Shown here one piece after another: positions 36,784-46,149 of a stretch of DNA of 64,000 nucleotides. The stretch covers positions 620,001 through 684,000 of the forward strand of contig NZ_PSYW01000002.1 in the NCBI RefSeq assembly GCF_003383095.1, written 5' to 3'. The notes under the pieces are model-generated. The model had not been told where the DNA came from. It saw only the letters and a program-made list of their open reading frames with translations, and searched no databases. Source of the stretch: Haloferax sp. Atlit-12N. Its GTDB lineage: Archaea; Halobacteriota; Halobacteria; Halobacteriales; Haloferacaceae. Made by a program: the position numbers and the translations under genes. Positions within the stretch are counted from its first letter, which is position 1; the number at the start of each line of letters is the position of its first letter.

Positions 36784-37546
36784 GCTGGCGCTCGCGCTCG
36801 TCGTGCTCCTGTCGGCCCTCGCGGGCCCGGCGGGGGCGGTGAGCGTCGCGTCCGAGGACGTTCCCAACGAGGCGCAGGTCGGTTCACAGGTGACCGCGGC
36901 GGCCACCCTCGATGAACTGTACAGGAACCCGCAACTCGAATCGTGGACGCTCGCGGGCGAGACCGACCTAGAAGACGTGACGTGGACCGTCACGTACTAC
37001 GACCAGACGGGTGCGAAAGTCGACCAGCAGTCCTTCGACGGGCAGAATTTCAGCGGCGCGCAAGTCGCCGCTGGCGACGGCACGAGCGAAGTGGAAATCT
37101 CCGTGACGGGGACCGTCCCCGAGGTCGAGGCGTACTCCTACGACCCCGCGCAGACGTTCACGCTCATCTCGCTCGACCAGACCCGCGAAGGTGGCTCCAG
37201 TAACGATATCGACACGTGGACGGCCCACCACTACACCGAAGACAGCGCCGCCGCGCGCGCCGAACTCGACAGCGCGCAGGCCGCGATTCAGAGTGCGAGT
37301 GGGGCCAACACGCAACAAGCCCAGCAGACGTTCAACAACGCTGTCGAAGCGTTCAACGGCGAAGAGTTCAACCTCGCGACGAACCTCGCCAACGAGGCCG
37401 AGACCAGCGCGAACCAGGCACAGCAGTCGAGTCAGACGACCCAACTGCTCATCTACGCCGCGGGCGGCCTGCTCGTCGTCGCGCTCATCGCCGGTGGATT
37501 CCTCTACTGGCGGTCCCAGCAGACGACCTACGACAAACTGGGCTGA
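36752..37546 (+). CDS. secreted membrane-anchored protein cotranscribed with cetZ1
   Basis: The 264-residue protein begins within cetZ1 (32-base overlap), so it is translationally coupled. It has a signal-like helix at residues 9-29 ending in AVS and a C-terminal transmembrane helix at about 233-253 followed by a short YWRSQQTTYDKLG tail. The extracellular part is a beta-sandwich-like domain (FTLISLDQTREGG) and a helical region rich in Gln/Ala/Asn (ARAELDSAQAAIQSASGANTQQAQQTFNN). Operon position suggests a role with CetZ1 at the cell envelope; that is inference. Confidence 0.88.
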   Translation: MTKTNWSRFSKLALALVVLLSALAGPAGAVSVASEDVPNEAQVGSQVTAAATLDELYRNPQLESWTLAGETDLEDVTWTVTYYDQTGAKVDQQSFDGQNFSGAQVAAGDGTSEVEISVTGTVPEVEAYSYDPAQTFTLISLDQTREGGSSNDIDTWTAHHYTEDSAAARAELDSAQAAIQSASGANTQQAQQTFNNAVEAFNGEEFNLATNLANEAETSANQAQQSSQTTQLLIYAAGGLLVVALIAGGFLYWRSQQTTYDKLG

Positions 37547-37552
37547 TTCTCC

Positions 37553-38173
37553 GTGCGAGTCGTCGTTCCCTTCGGGGGACGAACGCCGAAGACCCGACTC
37601 GCCCCGTTTTTCGACGCCGACGAGCGACGCGAGTTCGCCGTCTCGATGCTCCGCGACGTGCTCGACGCGGTCCGCGCGGCCGACGGTGACCCGAGCGTCG
37701 TCGCTGACGCGCCCGTGTCGGTCGATGCGCCAGTCACCGTAGACGACCGGCCGCTCACCGACGTCGTGGGCGACAAACTCGATGAACTCGGCGGCGACCC
37801 GGTCGCGGTCGTCATGGCCGATCTCGCGCTCGCGACACCCGCCGCGCTCGCGCGGCTGTTCGAGACCGACGGCGACGTGGTCGCCGCGTCCGGCCTCGGC
37901 GGCGGAACGAACGCGCTCGTCGTCCGCCACCCCGACTTCTCGGTCGACTACCACGGCGCGTCCATCCTCGACCACCGGCGAATCGCCCGCGACGCCGGCT
38001 GTTCGTTCGCGGAGGTGGATTCGATGCGACTCGCCGTCGACGTGGACGAGCCGTCCGACCTCGTCGAAGTGCTCGTCCACGGCGAGGGCCGCGCCCGCGA
38101 GTGGCTGGTCGACGCCGGCGTCCGACTCGAACGCGGGTCGGGCAGAGTCGAGGCCGTCCGCGAGCGCCGATAA
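37553..38173 (+). CDS. cofC: 2-phospho-L-lactate guanylyltransferase CofC
   Basis: CofC joins GTP to 2-phospholactate in coenzyme F420 synthesis. The 206-residue protein from the GTG at 37553 has the start RVVVPFGGRTPKTRLAP (the CofC nucleotide-binding loop), VVMADLALATPA and GGGTNALVVRHPDF. It starts 6 bases after the anchored protein gene, so it is in the cetZ1 operon. CofG and CofH genes follow. Confidence 0.92.
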   Translation: MRVVVPFGGRTPKTRLAPFFDADERREFAVSMLRDVLDAVRAADGDPSVVADAPVSVDAPVTVDDRPLTDVVGDKLDELGGDPVAVVMADLALATPAALARLFETDGDVVAASGLGGGTNALVVRHPDFSVDYHGASILDHRRIARDAGCSFAEVDSMRLAVDVDEPSDLVEVLVHGEGRAREWLVDAGVRLERGSGRVEAVRERR

Positions 38174-38503
38174 GACCTTAATGGTCCACGATAAACATTG
38201 ACTGGCGCGGTTGTCCGTCTGCCCGGCGGGAACTGAGGCAACGTGCGCCGCGCGCTTCCGCGTCGCGAAGACGACGTGGAAGTCGAAGTGGAGTCCGAAC
38301 GTCGCGACGACGACGCGAGTCACACTCGCAACCAACTCGGGGCGAGCGCCTGACGGCGCCTCGGACGGGCCGGAGACGTGTCTGGCACCAACTATCCGGC
38401 CCCGAGCTCGACTTCCGTTTTCCTGTCTCTACGTGCGACCCGACCCGCTGCCGTATCGGCCGCGAGTGACACGCTTTTAATGGCTCGTCACACACCGAGA
38501 GGT
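38174..38503. other. 330-base spacer between cofC and cofG, no gene supported
   Basis: This GC-rich spacer has no recognisable protein or RNA gene. A short 36-codon GTG frame at 38241-38351 and a 6-codon ATG frame near 38181 are noise by composition. A TATA-like CTTTTAA at 38474-38480 lies 24-30 bases before the cofG start at 38504 and is the likely cofG promoter. Confidence 0.55.
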
Positions 38504-39670
38504 ATGTTCCCGGGTGCCGACGAGTACGGAGTCGACCTGACTATCGACGACGCCGACGTGGAGCGACTGCTCGCCGTCACCCCCGACGACGCCGACGCGC
38601 CGGCGTCGCTTTCGTTCTCTCGGAACGTGTTCATCCCGCTAACGACCGCCTGCCGGTACACCTGCACCTACTGTACCTACTACGACGTGCCCGGCGAGGC
38701 GACGCTCATGTCCCTCGACGAGGTCCGTGAGACGGTCCGCACGGGCGCTGACGCGGGCTGTACGGAGGCGCTGTTTACCTTCGGCGACGCCCCCGACGAG
38801 CGCTACACAGAGATTCACCGCCAGCTCGACGAGTGGGGCTACGACGATATCCTCGACTACCTCGCGGCGGCCTGCGAGGTCGCGCTCGACGAGGGCCTCC
38901 TGCCGCACTCGAACCCCGGCGACCTCACCCGCGAGGAGTTCGCCGACCTCGCGCCGCTGAACGCCAGCATGGGCGTGATGCTGGAGACGACCGCCGACGT
39001 GGCCGCCCACTCGGGCAATCGGCGGAAGACGCCGGGCCAGCGGCTCAACACCATCCGTGCCGCGGGCGAGGTGGGCGTCCCCTTCACGACGGGCATCCTC
39101 GTCGGCATCGGCGAGACGTGGCGCGACCGGGCCGAGAGTCTGCTCGCCATCCGTGCGCTCCACGAGCGCTACGGTCACGTGCAGGAGGTCATCGTCCAGA
39201 ACGTCGTTCCCAACGAGCGGTCGGACTACGAGCGCCCCTCGCTCGACACGATGCGCCGGGTCGTCGCGATGGCGCGGGTCGCACTCCCCGAGGAGGTGTC
39301 GGTGCAGGTGCCGCCGAACCTCTCGGCGGCGGCCGACCTCGTCCCCTGCGGCGTCGACGACCTCGGCGGCGTCTCGCCGGTCACCGACGACTACGTCAAC
39401 CCCGACTACGAGTGGCCGGCGCTCCGGGAACTCGTCGATATCGCCGACGAGGCGGGCGTCCCGCTCCGCGAGCGACTGCCGGTTTACGAGCGGTTCCTCT
39501 CCGACGAGGGCCGCGGCTCGACGGACGAAAGCGGGGACTCACGCGGGACTGTGCCGGACCGCGAGTGGCTCCGCGAGCCGATTACCGACCGGCTCAGCGC
39601 CGACGACGTTCACGGGCGGCGGTTCCGGAACGTCGCTCGCGGCGACGGTCCGCTGTCGATTCCGCGGTGA
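38504..39670 (+). CDS. cofG: 7,8-didemethyl-8-hydroxy-5-deazariboflavin synthase subunit CofG
   Basis: CofG is a radical SAM enzyme that, with CofH, makes the deazaflavin chromophore Fo from tyrosine and a pyrimidine intermediate. The 388 residues from ATG 38504 contain the radical SAM cluster motif CRYTCTYCTYY, the GDAPDERY region and the late GGVSPVTDDYVNP, all characteristic of CofG. Another ATG at 38480 lies inside the presumed TATA element, so 38504 is favoured by the leaderless rule. cofC lies upstream, cofH on the other strand nearby. Confidence 0.94.
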   Translation: MFPGADEYGVDLTIDDADVERLLAVTPDDADAPASLSFSRNVFIPLTTACRYTCTYCTYYDVPGEATLMSLDEVRETVRTGADAGCTEALFTFGDAPDERYTEIHRQLDEWGYDDILDYLAAACEVALDEGLLPHSNPGDLTREEFADLAPLNASMGVMLETTADVAAHSGNRRKTPGQRLNTIRAAGEVGVPFTTGILVGIGETWRDRAESLLAIRALHERYGHVQEVIVQNVVPNERSDYERPSLDTMRRVVAMARVALPEEVSVQVPPNLSAAADLVPCGVDDLGGVSPVTDDYVNPDYEWPALRELVDIADEAGVPLRERLPVYERFLSDEGRGSTDESGDSRGTVPDREWLREPITDRLSADDVHGRRFRNVARGDGPLSIPR

Positions 39671-39709
39671 GAGCGGCGCGGCCGTCGGCCGACCGTTTGG
39701 TGTCGTTTG

Positions 39710-40312
39710 CTACCGACGCCGGGCGAGAACAGAGTAGAGTGCGACGAGCGCGGCGGTCACCGCGGGTGCGCGGCCCGAGAGCTGTGGCACGCGTTTTCTG
39801 ACGAGCGTGTAACCGACGCCGACGGCGAGGCTGGCGAGGAGAATCCCCCGCGGGCCGCCGCCGAGCGTCAGGAACCCAGGCACCGAGAGCGCCGCGGCGA
39901 GCGCGAGGTCGCCGGGAGAGCCGTCGTAGGCGGCGAGACGGCGGGGTTCGACCCAGCCGCCGAGACTGCGGACGTAGACGCCGCGGTCGGTCCGCGCCTC
40001 CCACGGGCGAGCCTCGCTGCTGCCGCCGAGGTAGTCGGCCGCGCAGTGGAGCGCCGCCGCGACGAACCCGGTCGCCGCGGCCGCGGCCAGCGGCTCGCCC
40101 GTGACGAGTGCGACCGCGCCGAACCCGAGCGAGCCAACGACGAACGCCTCGACCTGATGGAGCGTCTTGCGGTGGACGCCGACGACCATGTCGAGGTCGG
40201 GGAAGACGCCCCCGACGAGCGCCGCCGTGACGACGAGGGGCGCGGCCGCGGGGGCGACGACCACGACGGCGGCGGCGAGCGCGAGGCTCATCGCCACGTG
40301 CGTCGGGGCCAT
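39710..40312 (-). CDS. DUF457-like metal-dependent hydrolase-type membrane protein
   Basis: The 200-residue protein has about five membrane helices and the conserved THVAMSLALAAAVVVV start, GVFPDLDMVVGVHRKTLHQ and HCAADYLG segments. DUF457/YdjM proteins have these His/Asp motifs in the membrane, suggesting a metal-dependent hydrolase. It is paralogous to the next gene upstream (40448-40996) with the shared HRKTLH motif, so the two are a tandem duplication. Role unknown. Confidence 0.84.
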   Translation of the reverse strand: MAPTHVAMSLALAAAVVVVAPAAAPLVVTAALVGGVFPDLDMVVGVHRKTLHQVEAFVVGSLGFGAVALVTGEPLAAAAATGFVAAALHCAADYLGGSSEARPWEARTDRGVYVRSLGGWVEPRRLAAYDGSPGDLALAAALSVPGFLTLGGGPRGILLASLAVGVGYTLVRKRVPQLSGRAPAVTAALVALYSVLARRR

Positions 40313-40447
40313 CACGGGGCGAACACCCTCCGAACCGGTCGAAGCCGTCGAGTCGTCATCGCTTCGCCTACTCGGCGACCGAGACGTATGAGTTTCGTGG
40401 TTGAACCGAACGTCCGCGGGCGCGCTCGTCCTCGCGGACACCGCGCC

Positions 40448-40996
40448 TCAGATGCCGAACCACTCGGGCATCCGCTTTCTGAAGCCCGTGTAGAACAGTG
40501 CGACGGCGACGCCGACCGCGACGGCGACCCGGACGCCGCCGGAGAAAGCGAGGAAGCCGGGGACGGCGAACAGGAGCGTCAGCGCGAGGTCTTCGGGCGC
40601 GCCGTCGTAGCGGACGAGATAGCGGGGCCGGAGCCAACGCTTCGCGGGGTGGACGTACACCGCGCGGTCGGAGGTTCGGTCCCACGGCCGGAGTTCGTCG
40701 CCCGCGCCGAACCAGTCGGACGCGGAGTGAAGCCCCGCCGAGAGGAAGAAAAAGGCGACCCCGACGGTGAGCGTCGAGGGCGAGGCGACGGCGACGGCTC
40801 CGAAGACGGCGGCGGCAACGCTGTAGTAGACGGGGAAGTGTAGCGTCTTGCGGTGGACGCCGACGAAGAGGTCGACGTCGGGGAAGACGCCGCCGACGAG
40901 CGCGCCGACGGCCGCCGCGGTCGCGAGTTCGGGAGCGACCCAGACCAGGGGCGCGGCGAGGGTCAGCCCCACGGCCGCGTGGGTTGTCGCCATCAT
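40448..40996 (-). CDS. DUF457-like membrane protein, paralogue of neighbour
   Basis: The 182-residue protein shares TTHAAVGLTL, GVFPDVDLFVGVHRKTLHFP, a HSASDWFG segment and AVYVHPAKRWLRPRYLVRYDGAPEDLAL with the adjacent paralogue. Its ATG at 40996 is 1 base from the cofH stop, so it is cotranscribed with cofH. The reason for the link to F420 synthesis is not known. Confidence 0.85.
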   Translation of the reverse strand: MMATTHAAVGLTLAAPLVWVAPELATAAAVGALVGGVFPDVDLFVGVHRKTLHFPVYYSVAAAVFGAVAVASPSTLTVGVAFFFLSAGLHSASDWFGAGDELRPWDRTSDRAVYVHPAKRWLRPRYLVRYDGAPEDLALTLLFAVPGFLAFSGGVRVAVAVGVAVALFYTGFRKRMPEWFGI

Positions 40997-40997
40997 C

Positions 40998-42368
40998 TCA
41001 GTCGTCGGCAGTCGCCGGGTCGCGGCGGCCGTCGAGCAGGGGCGTCCCGTCCGCGCGGGGGCCGAGCATCGGGCCGTGGGGGCCGTCGTCGGGGTCGATG
41101 GGTCGGCGGGTCCGGTAGTCGGTCGAGCGTTCGACCGGCCGGCGGCCGATGGCGGTTATCATGTCGACGTAGTCGTCGAACGAGCGGAACTCGCCGAAGC
41201 CGCCGCCGGCGCGCTTCGTTATCTCCTCGGAGAGAATGGTGCCCATGAGGTCGTCCGCGCCGCAGTTGAGGAGCTTCAGCGCCTTCGCGTTCCCGAACTT
41301 TACCCACGACGACTGGATGTGGTCGACGTTGTCGAGGTAGAGTCGCGCGACGGCGACCATCAGTTCGTCCTCGTCGTCGGACGCGCCGCCGGTCACGAGG
41401 CCGCGGTCGTACAGCGGCGTGTTCTGGTGGATGAACGACAGCGGGACGAACTCGGTGATGCCGCCGTAGCGGTCCTGCAGGTCGCGAATCACGTCGAGGT
41501 GGAGCACGCGATGCTTCTCGGTCTCGACGTGGCCGTACATGATGGTCGCCGTCACGTCGAGGCCGGCTTCCATCGCGCCCTCCATCCCGGCGACCCACTC
41601 GTTGGTGCCGATTTTCCCGGGGCAGATGACCTCGCGCACCTCGGGGACGAGAATCTCGGCGGCGGTTCCGGGCGCGCTGTCGAGACCCGCGTCGGCGAGG
41701 CGGCGGTAGACCTCCTCGTAGCTCCAGTCGGTGCCGCGCTTGGCGTGGTAGGCCTCTTCGGGCGTCATCGAGTGGACGTGCGCGCCGTCGACCGACATCG
41801 CCGAGAGCTGTTCGGCGTAGCTCGCGGGGTCGATGTCGTACGCCTCGGGCGGCTTGTAGTTCACCTCGGCGGCGGGGTTGTCGTAGGATTCGAGAATCTC
41901 GCGGTGTTCCTCGTCGAGCACGAGCGCGGGGTGGAGGCCGGAGACGGACGTGACCTCGTAGATGCCCATCTCGACCGCGTCGGCGACGATGTCGCGGGAC
42001 TCGGCGGGCGTCTTCGTGAAGCCGCCGTGGTCGGCGTCGGAGTCGGACTCGAACAGGTGGGCGGTGTTCTTGAAGTTACAGAACAGACAGCCGGTGTTGC
42101 AGGCCGTCGTCACGTTGTTGTTGAGGTTGGCGACGAACGTCACGTCGTCGCCGACCATCTCGGCGCGCCGCCGGTCGGCGGCTTCAAGCACGAGTTCCTT
42201 GCGTTCGGGGTCGATTCCCTCGCGGTCGGTGCCCGTCGTGATGAGTTCGACGCCGTCATCGACTGTGAGGCGCTCGCCCGCTCGCGCCTTCGCCAAGGCG
42301 TTCTCGAACGACTGGTCTGTCTCCGGGACGTGTTCGAACCCGAAGTCGTCGTGGGCGGCACCGGTCAT
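40998..42368 (-). CDS. cofH: Fo synthase subunit CofH
   Basis: CofH is the radical SAM partner of CofG and makes the 5-amino-5-(4-hydroxybenzyl)-6-(ribosylimino) intermediate of F420 synthesis. The 456-residue protein has the cluster motif CNTGCLFCNFKN (CxxxCxxC with the second C in the right place), SVSGLHPALVLDEE, GTAAEILVPEVREVICPGKI and the C-terminal NCGADDLMGTILSEEITKRAG typical of CofH/MqnC-like enzymes. The gene lies opposite to cofG across the membrane protein pair. Confidence 0.94.
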   Translation of the reverse strand: MTGAAHDDFGFEHVPETDQSFENALAKARAGERLTVDDGVELITTGTDREGIDPERKELVLEAADRRRAEMVGDDVTFVANLNNNVTTACNTGCLFCNFKNTAHLFESDSDADHGGFTKTPAESRDIVADAVEMGIYEVTSVSGLHPALVLDEEHREILESYDNPAAEVNYKPPEAYDIDPASYAEQLSAMSVDGAHVHSMTPEEAYHAKRGTDWSYEEVYRRLADAGLDSAPGTAAEILVPEVREVICPGKIGTNEWVAGMEGAMEAGLDVTATIMYGHVETEKHRVLHLDVIRDLQDRYGGITEFVPLSFIHQNTPLYDRGLVTGGASDDEDELMVAVARLYLDNVDHIQSSWVKFGNAKALKLLNCGADDLMGTILSEEITKRAGGGFGEFRSFDDYVDMITAIGRRPVERSTDYRTRRPIDPDDGPHGPMLGPRADGTPLLDGRRDPATADD

Positions 42369-42477
42369 GCTCGGTTGAAACGCGCCACGGTCCTAAAAAC
42401 GGGGCGGTACCGGAACACCGACCGCGGGACGCCGCGGCGGAGAAAGCATTAGGCCCTCCCGCCGTGTTGTGTCGGAC

Positions 42478-42894
42478 ATGGAACACTCCCCGTCTTCGGA
42501 GACCGAATCCTCCCTCGGCGACGACCGCGAGAGCCTGCTGTTTTCGGCGCTCGTCGGCGCGGTCGCCAGCGTCGTCCTCTCGCCGCTTCCAGGGTCGACC
42601 GTCCTCGGCGGCGCGGTCGCCGGCTACCTGACCGGGAGCGACCGCGAACTCGGCGTGAAGTCCGGCGCGGTCTCGGGGCTGTTCGTCAGCCTCGTCGGCG
42701 TCGTCCTCGGTATCGTCGTCTTCGGCTTCTTCAGCATCTTCGCCATCGGCGTCGGCCCGCGCGGGTTCGGTCTCGGCATCCTCGGCATCGCTATCGTCGC
42801 GCTGTTGGGCCTCGCCTTGCTCCTCGTCTACACCGTCGGCCTCGGCGCGCTCGGCGGCTACCTCGGCGCGTACCTCCACGAGGAGTTCGCCTGA
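42478..42894 (+). CDS. DUF5518-like membrane protein
   Basis: The 138-residue product predicts four helices: residues about 18-37, 55-75, 80-100 and 108-130, with conserved GAVASVVLSPLPGSTVLGGAVAGYL. This resembles the DUF5518 family of haloarchaeal membrane proteins. A GTG three codons upstream (42469) is an alternative start. Function unknown. Confidence 0.82.
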   Translation: MEHSPSSETESSLGDDRESLLFSALVGAVASVVLSPLPGSTVLGGAVAGYLTGSDRELGVKSGAVSGLFVSLVGVVLGIVVFGFFSIFAIGVGPRGFGLGILGIAIVALLGLALLLVYTVGLGALGGYLGAYLHEEFA

Positions 42895-42896
42895 AC

Positions 42897-44864
42897 TCAG
42901 GGCTCAGCTTCGACGCCGGTGAACTCGAAGCGAGCGCCGCCAGCCGTGCTTTCAGTCACCGAGACCGTCCAGTCGTGCGCGTCGGCGACGTTCGAGACGA
43001 TTGTCAGTCCGAAGCCGATGCCGGCGGTGCCGGTCGAAAAGCCGCTGTCGAAGATGCGCGAGCGGAGTTCGGGCGGAACGCCCGCGCCGTCGTCTTCCAC
43101 GTAGAAGCCGTCGTCGAGCGCGCCGACGGTGACGGTGACGCGGGCGTCGCCGCCATCGGTCGGTTCGGATGCTTCCGGCGAGCCGTGTTCTACGGAGTTC
43201 CGAATCAGGTTCTCGAACAGTTGGTGGAGCCGGCCCGCGTCGGCGACCACGGTCCGGTTGGACGCGACGACGAGCGTCGCGTCTCCGGTTTCGACGTGCT
43301 CCCAGCACCGCTCTGCAGTCTCCGCGAGGGACACGGGCGTCGTGGCGAACGCGTCGGTTCCCTGCCGCGCGAGGACGAGCAGTTCCTCGGTCAGCGCGTT
43401 CATCCGGTCGTGCGCCCGCGCCACCGCCGCGAGGTGGTCGTTATCGACTTCCTCACGGGCGAGGTCGAGGTGGCCCGTGGCGACCGAAAGGGGGTTGCGG
43501 AGGTCGTGCGAGACGACGCTCGTGAACTCGTCGAGCCGGCGGTTCTGGGCTTCGACCTCGCGTTCGACGTCCCGACGCGCCGTGATGTCCGTGTAGACCG
43601 CGTATATGGTGTTCTCGCCGACTGGAACCGACCGGAGGAGGAAGTCCTTCTCGCCGTCGGCGGTCCGCCTGCGTACCTCCGTCTGGACGAAATCGCCGGC
43701 GCGGACCATCTCCGTGAGCTTCGCGGCCTCGTCGAGACGGTCGTCAGGCGCGACCACGTCGTCGATGGCGCGGCCGACGACCTCGGATTCGTCGTAGCCG
43801 AACGTGGCCTCGAACGCCGGGTTGACCGCGCGGATGACGGACTCACCGTCGACGAACTCCGAGTCGATGATGCAGTCGGCGCTGTTCTCGAACAGGGCGG
43901 CGTACTGGTCGCGTTCGACCCGAAGCCGACGCTCGAAGCTGAGCCGCTGGAGCGCCGCGTTCGTGTGGGCGACGAGCAGTTCCGCGAGTTCGAGGTCGAT
44001 TTCGTCGAACGCGCCGGTCTGTTCGGAGACCGCCTGAAACACGCCGAACGAGCCGATGGCGACGCTGAGCCCGGAGCGATAGTCGCCGAACTCGGGGCGG
44101 CCGAACGCGTGGAGTTCCATGTCGACCGCGCGGTGGGACTCGCCGGTGCGGAACGTCTCGCCCATCGCGCCCGCGTCCTTCGGGACGGGTCGGAGTTCGC
44201 GGTCGGTCGGCGTCGAGGACTGCGCCCGCGGGACGAACCAGTCCGTCTCGGCCTCGAAGGCGAAACAGATGTCGAGGTTCAGGATGCGCTCCGCCGCCTC
44301 GACGGTCTCCTCGTAGATGTCGTCGGCGTCGGAGGCCGACGCGAGTCGCATGGCGACGCCGTGGAGCGACGTTATCTTCCGCTCGGTGCGCTGAATCCGG
44401 TGTTCGAGCCGAGAGACGATGTCGCGCTCGGTGCGCTGGGCCTGCGAGCTACGGTAGCGGGCGACCGCCGCCCGGACGCGGTCCGCGAGGCGGTCGTAGG
44501 AGATAGCGTCGACGTCATCAGAAACGCGGTGGACCGTCGGGTCGGCGGCGAACGGGTCGGTGTCGCCGTCGTCGGTCCCGCTGGGGCCGAGGAGGACGAC
44601 CGGGACGTCGGGGTGGTGGTCGCGGACGAGCGCGACGACGTCGGCGGCGGTGTGCTGGCCGAACTGCCGCGGGACCAAGAGGCAGTCGACCGTCCGGTCG
44701 TCGATGCGGGCGAGCGCGGCACCGAGGTCGAACTCGACGGTGACGGACACGTCGTGGCGGTCGAGCGCGGCCGCGACGGCGTCCGCCCGTGTGCGGTCGG
44801 GTGCGACGAAGAGAACGGACGGTGCCGTCCCCGCCGACGCCCCCGGCGAGGGAGACCGAGTCAT
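42897..44864 (-). CDS. histidine kinase with receiver-like, GAF and PAS domains
   Basis: From the ATG at 44864 the protein has 655 residues. The order is: receiver-like domain (about 15-150, SVLFVAPDRTRADAVAAALDRH, with a CLLVPRQFG strand instead of the usual Asp, so phosphoacceptance is doubtful), GAF (about 180-320), PAS (about 330-440, ADCIIDSEFVDGESVIRAVNPAFEATFGYDESEVVGR), HisKA H-box SVVSHDLRNPLS and HATPase with NLIRNSVEHG and GFGLTIVSNV. It is a soluble sensor kinase; the ligand is unknown. It has no adjacent response regulator. Confidence 0.92.
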   Translation of the reverse strand: MTRSPSPGASAGTAPSVLFVAPDRTRADAVAAALDRHDVSVTVEFDLGAALARIDDRTVDCLLVPRQFGQHTAADVVALVRDHHPDVPVVLLGPSGTDDGDTDPFAADPTVHRVSDDVDAISYDRLADRVRAAVARYRSSQAQRTERDIVSRLEHRIQRTERKITSLHGVAMRLASASDADDIYEETVEAAERILNLDICFAFEAETDWFVPRAQSSTPTDRELRPVPKDAGAMGETFRTGESHRAVDMELHAFGRPEFGDYRSGLSVAIGSFGVFQAVSEQTGAFDEIDLELAELLVAHTNAALQRLSFERRLRVERDQYAALFENSADCIIDSEFVDGESVIRAVNPAFEATFGYDESEVVGRAIDDVVAPDDRLDEAAKLTEMVRAGDFVQTEVRRRTADGEKDFLLRSVPVGENTIYAVYTDITARRDVEREVEAQNRRLDEFTSVVSHDLRNPLSVATGHLDLAREEVDNDHLAAVARAHDRMNALTEELLVLARQGTDAFATTPVSLAETAERCWEHVETGDATLVVASNRTVVADAGRLHQLFENLIRNSVEHGSPEASEPTDGGDARVTVTVGALDDGFYVEDDGAGVPPELRSRIFDSGFSTGTAGIGFGLTIVSNVADAHDWTVSVTESTAGGARFEFTGVEAEP

Positions 44865-44972
44865 GCACCGACATGACGGGGAGAGAGCATCAATTGATTG
44901 GTGAGTGTGACCGGGGGTTCGTAGCGCTTGGCCACCACCTATTTGCCGCGGGCGACGTGAGCTAGCGGCCCG

Positions 44973-45221
44973 ATGTCCGACGACACCGAAGCGGACGTGA
45001 CCGACCGCGAACCGAGCGTCGAAGACGACGACGGACACGGCGTCACGGTCGACGGCGGCGGCGACGCCGGCGCGTCGTCGCCAGAGGAGTCCGAGGAGGT
45101 CGACGCCGAGCGACCGGACGATGCCGAGGAACCGGACGCCGAAGACGAGATGAGAGAACAGGAAGCGGCCGAGACGGAGAACGTCGACAACCACCGCGAC
45201 GACGAGCCGTTCGACTCCTGA
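44973..45221 (+). CDS. small acidic intrinsically disordered protein
   Basis: The 82-residue product has about half Asp and Glu, no hydrophobic core and no recognised motif. Haloarchaea often encode such disordered proteins. The ATG at 44973 starts MSDDTEAD. It sits between the kinase and sirtuin genes, and may be a salt-adapted tether. Weak annotation. Confidence 0.62.
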   Translation: MSDDTEADVTDREPSVEDDDGHGVTVDGGGDAGASSPEESEEVDAERPDDAEEPDAEDEMREQEAAETENVDNHRDDEPFDS

Positions 45222-45243
45222 CGGGGCGGCAACGCGGTCGCGT

Positions 45244-46011
45244 TCAGACTCGTTTGACTCGTTTTTCGACTTCGGGGAGGAACGCCGCGAGGTCCCCGCG
45301 GACGACCCGGTCGGCGCGGTCGTCGTACTGCGTCGCGTCGAAGTTGACGACGACCAGCGAGCCGGCCTCGGCGGCCCGACCGGCGAGGCCAGCCGCGGGG
45401 TGAACCGTCAGCGACGACCCGAGCGACAGAAACACGTCGGCGTCGCCGGCGAGGCGGTTCGCCTCGCTGTAGGCGACGCGGGGAAGGCGCTCGCCGAACA
45501 GGACAACGCCGGGCTTGAGCAGGCCGCCGCAGTCGTCGCACGTCGGCGGCGCGTCGCCGGCGCGGACCGTCTCGAACGCAGGGTCGGCGCCGGTTCGCGC
45601 GCCGCAGTCCTCGCAGACGACCTCCGCGGCGTTGCCGTGGAGTTCGACGACGCGGTCGGAGCCGGCCTCGCGGTGGAGTCCGTCGGTGTTCTGCGTCACG
45701 ACCGCGTCGAGGACGCCGCGCGATTCGAGGGTCGAAAGCGCGTCGTGGCCGGGGTTCGGTTCGACGCCGTCGGGGAACATGCGCTCTTGGAGGCGGACGC
45801 GGTCGCGCCAGAAGCCCGCGGGGTCGTTGACGAAGCGGTCGCGGTGGAACGACACCGGGTCGAACTCGGTCTCCCAGATACCGTCGTCGCCGCGGAAGTC
45901 GGGGATGCCCGAAGCCGTGCTCATCCCCGCGCCGGTGAAGGCGACGGCGGTGTCGGCCTCGCAGAGTCGTCGGGCGACCCACGCGGCGTCTGATTCGAGG
46001 GCAGCGTCCAT
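45244..46011 (-). CDS. NAD-dependent protein deacylase, Sir2 family
   Basis: The 255-residue protein has all sirtuin signatures: FTGAGMSTASGIPDFRG, VTQNTDGLH with the NAD-contacting Asn/Asp, the catalytic His in VVELHGN, and two CxxC pairs for zinc (CEDC and CDDC). It ends with NFDATQYDDRADRVVRGD. Sirtuins deacetylate lysine using NAD. Start at 46011 places the first conserved residue directly after the ATG. Confidence 0.95.
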   Translation of the reverse strand: MDAALESDAAWVARRLCEADTAVAFTGAGMSTASGIPDFRGDDGIWETEFDPVSFHRDRFVNDPAGFWRDRVRLQERMFPDGVEPNPGHDALSTLESRGVLDAVVTQNTDGLHREAGSDRVVELHGNAAEVVCEDCGARTGADPAFETVRAGDAPPTCDDCGGLLKPGVVLFGERLPRVAYSEANRLAGDADVFLSLGSSLTVHPAAGLAGRAAEAGSLVVVNFDATQYDDRADRVVRGDLAAFLPEVEKRVKRV

Positions 46012-46149
46012 AGCCGAACGGAGGGTACAGCCGCGAAAAAGCGATACGATTCGCCCGGTGCGCGCGTTCGTGCATAAATTCGACTCGTCGCCGACCGAGA
46101 TACGCACGGAAGTGGAAGGTTCTTAGTGGGATGAGTCCAGAGGACGACC

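Noticed and set aside
38241..38351. Short 36-codon GTG frame in the cofC-cofG spacer
   Set aside because: No similarity, no promoter at a fitting distance, and a charged random composition.
42975..44876. Plus-strand frame of about 630 codons opposite the histidine kinase
   Set aside because: Pure shadow of the kinase gene, which has all HisKA/HATPase motifs.
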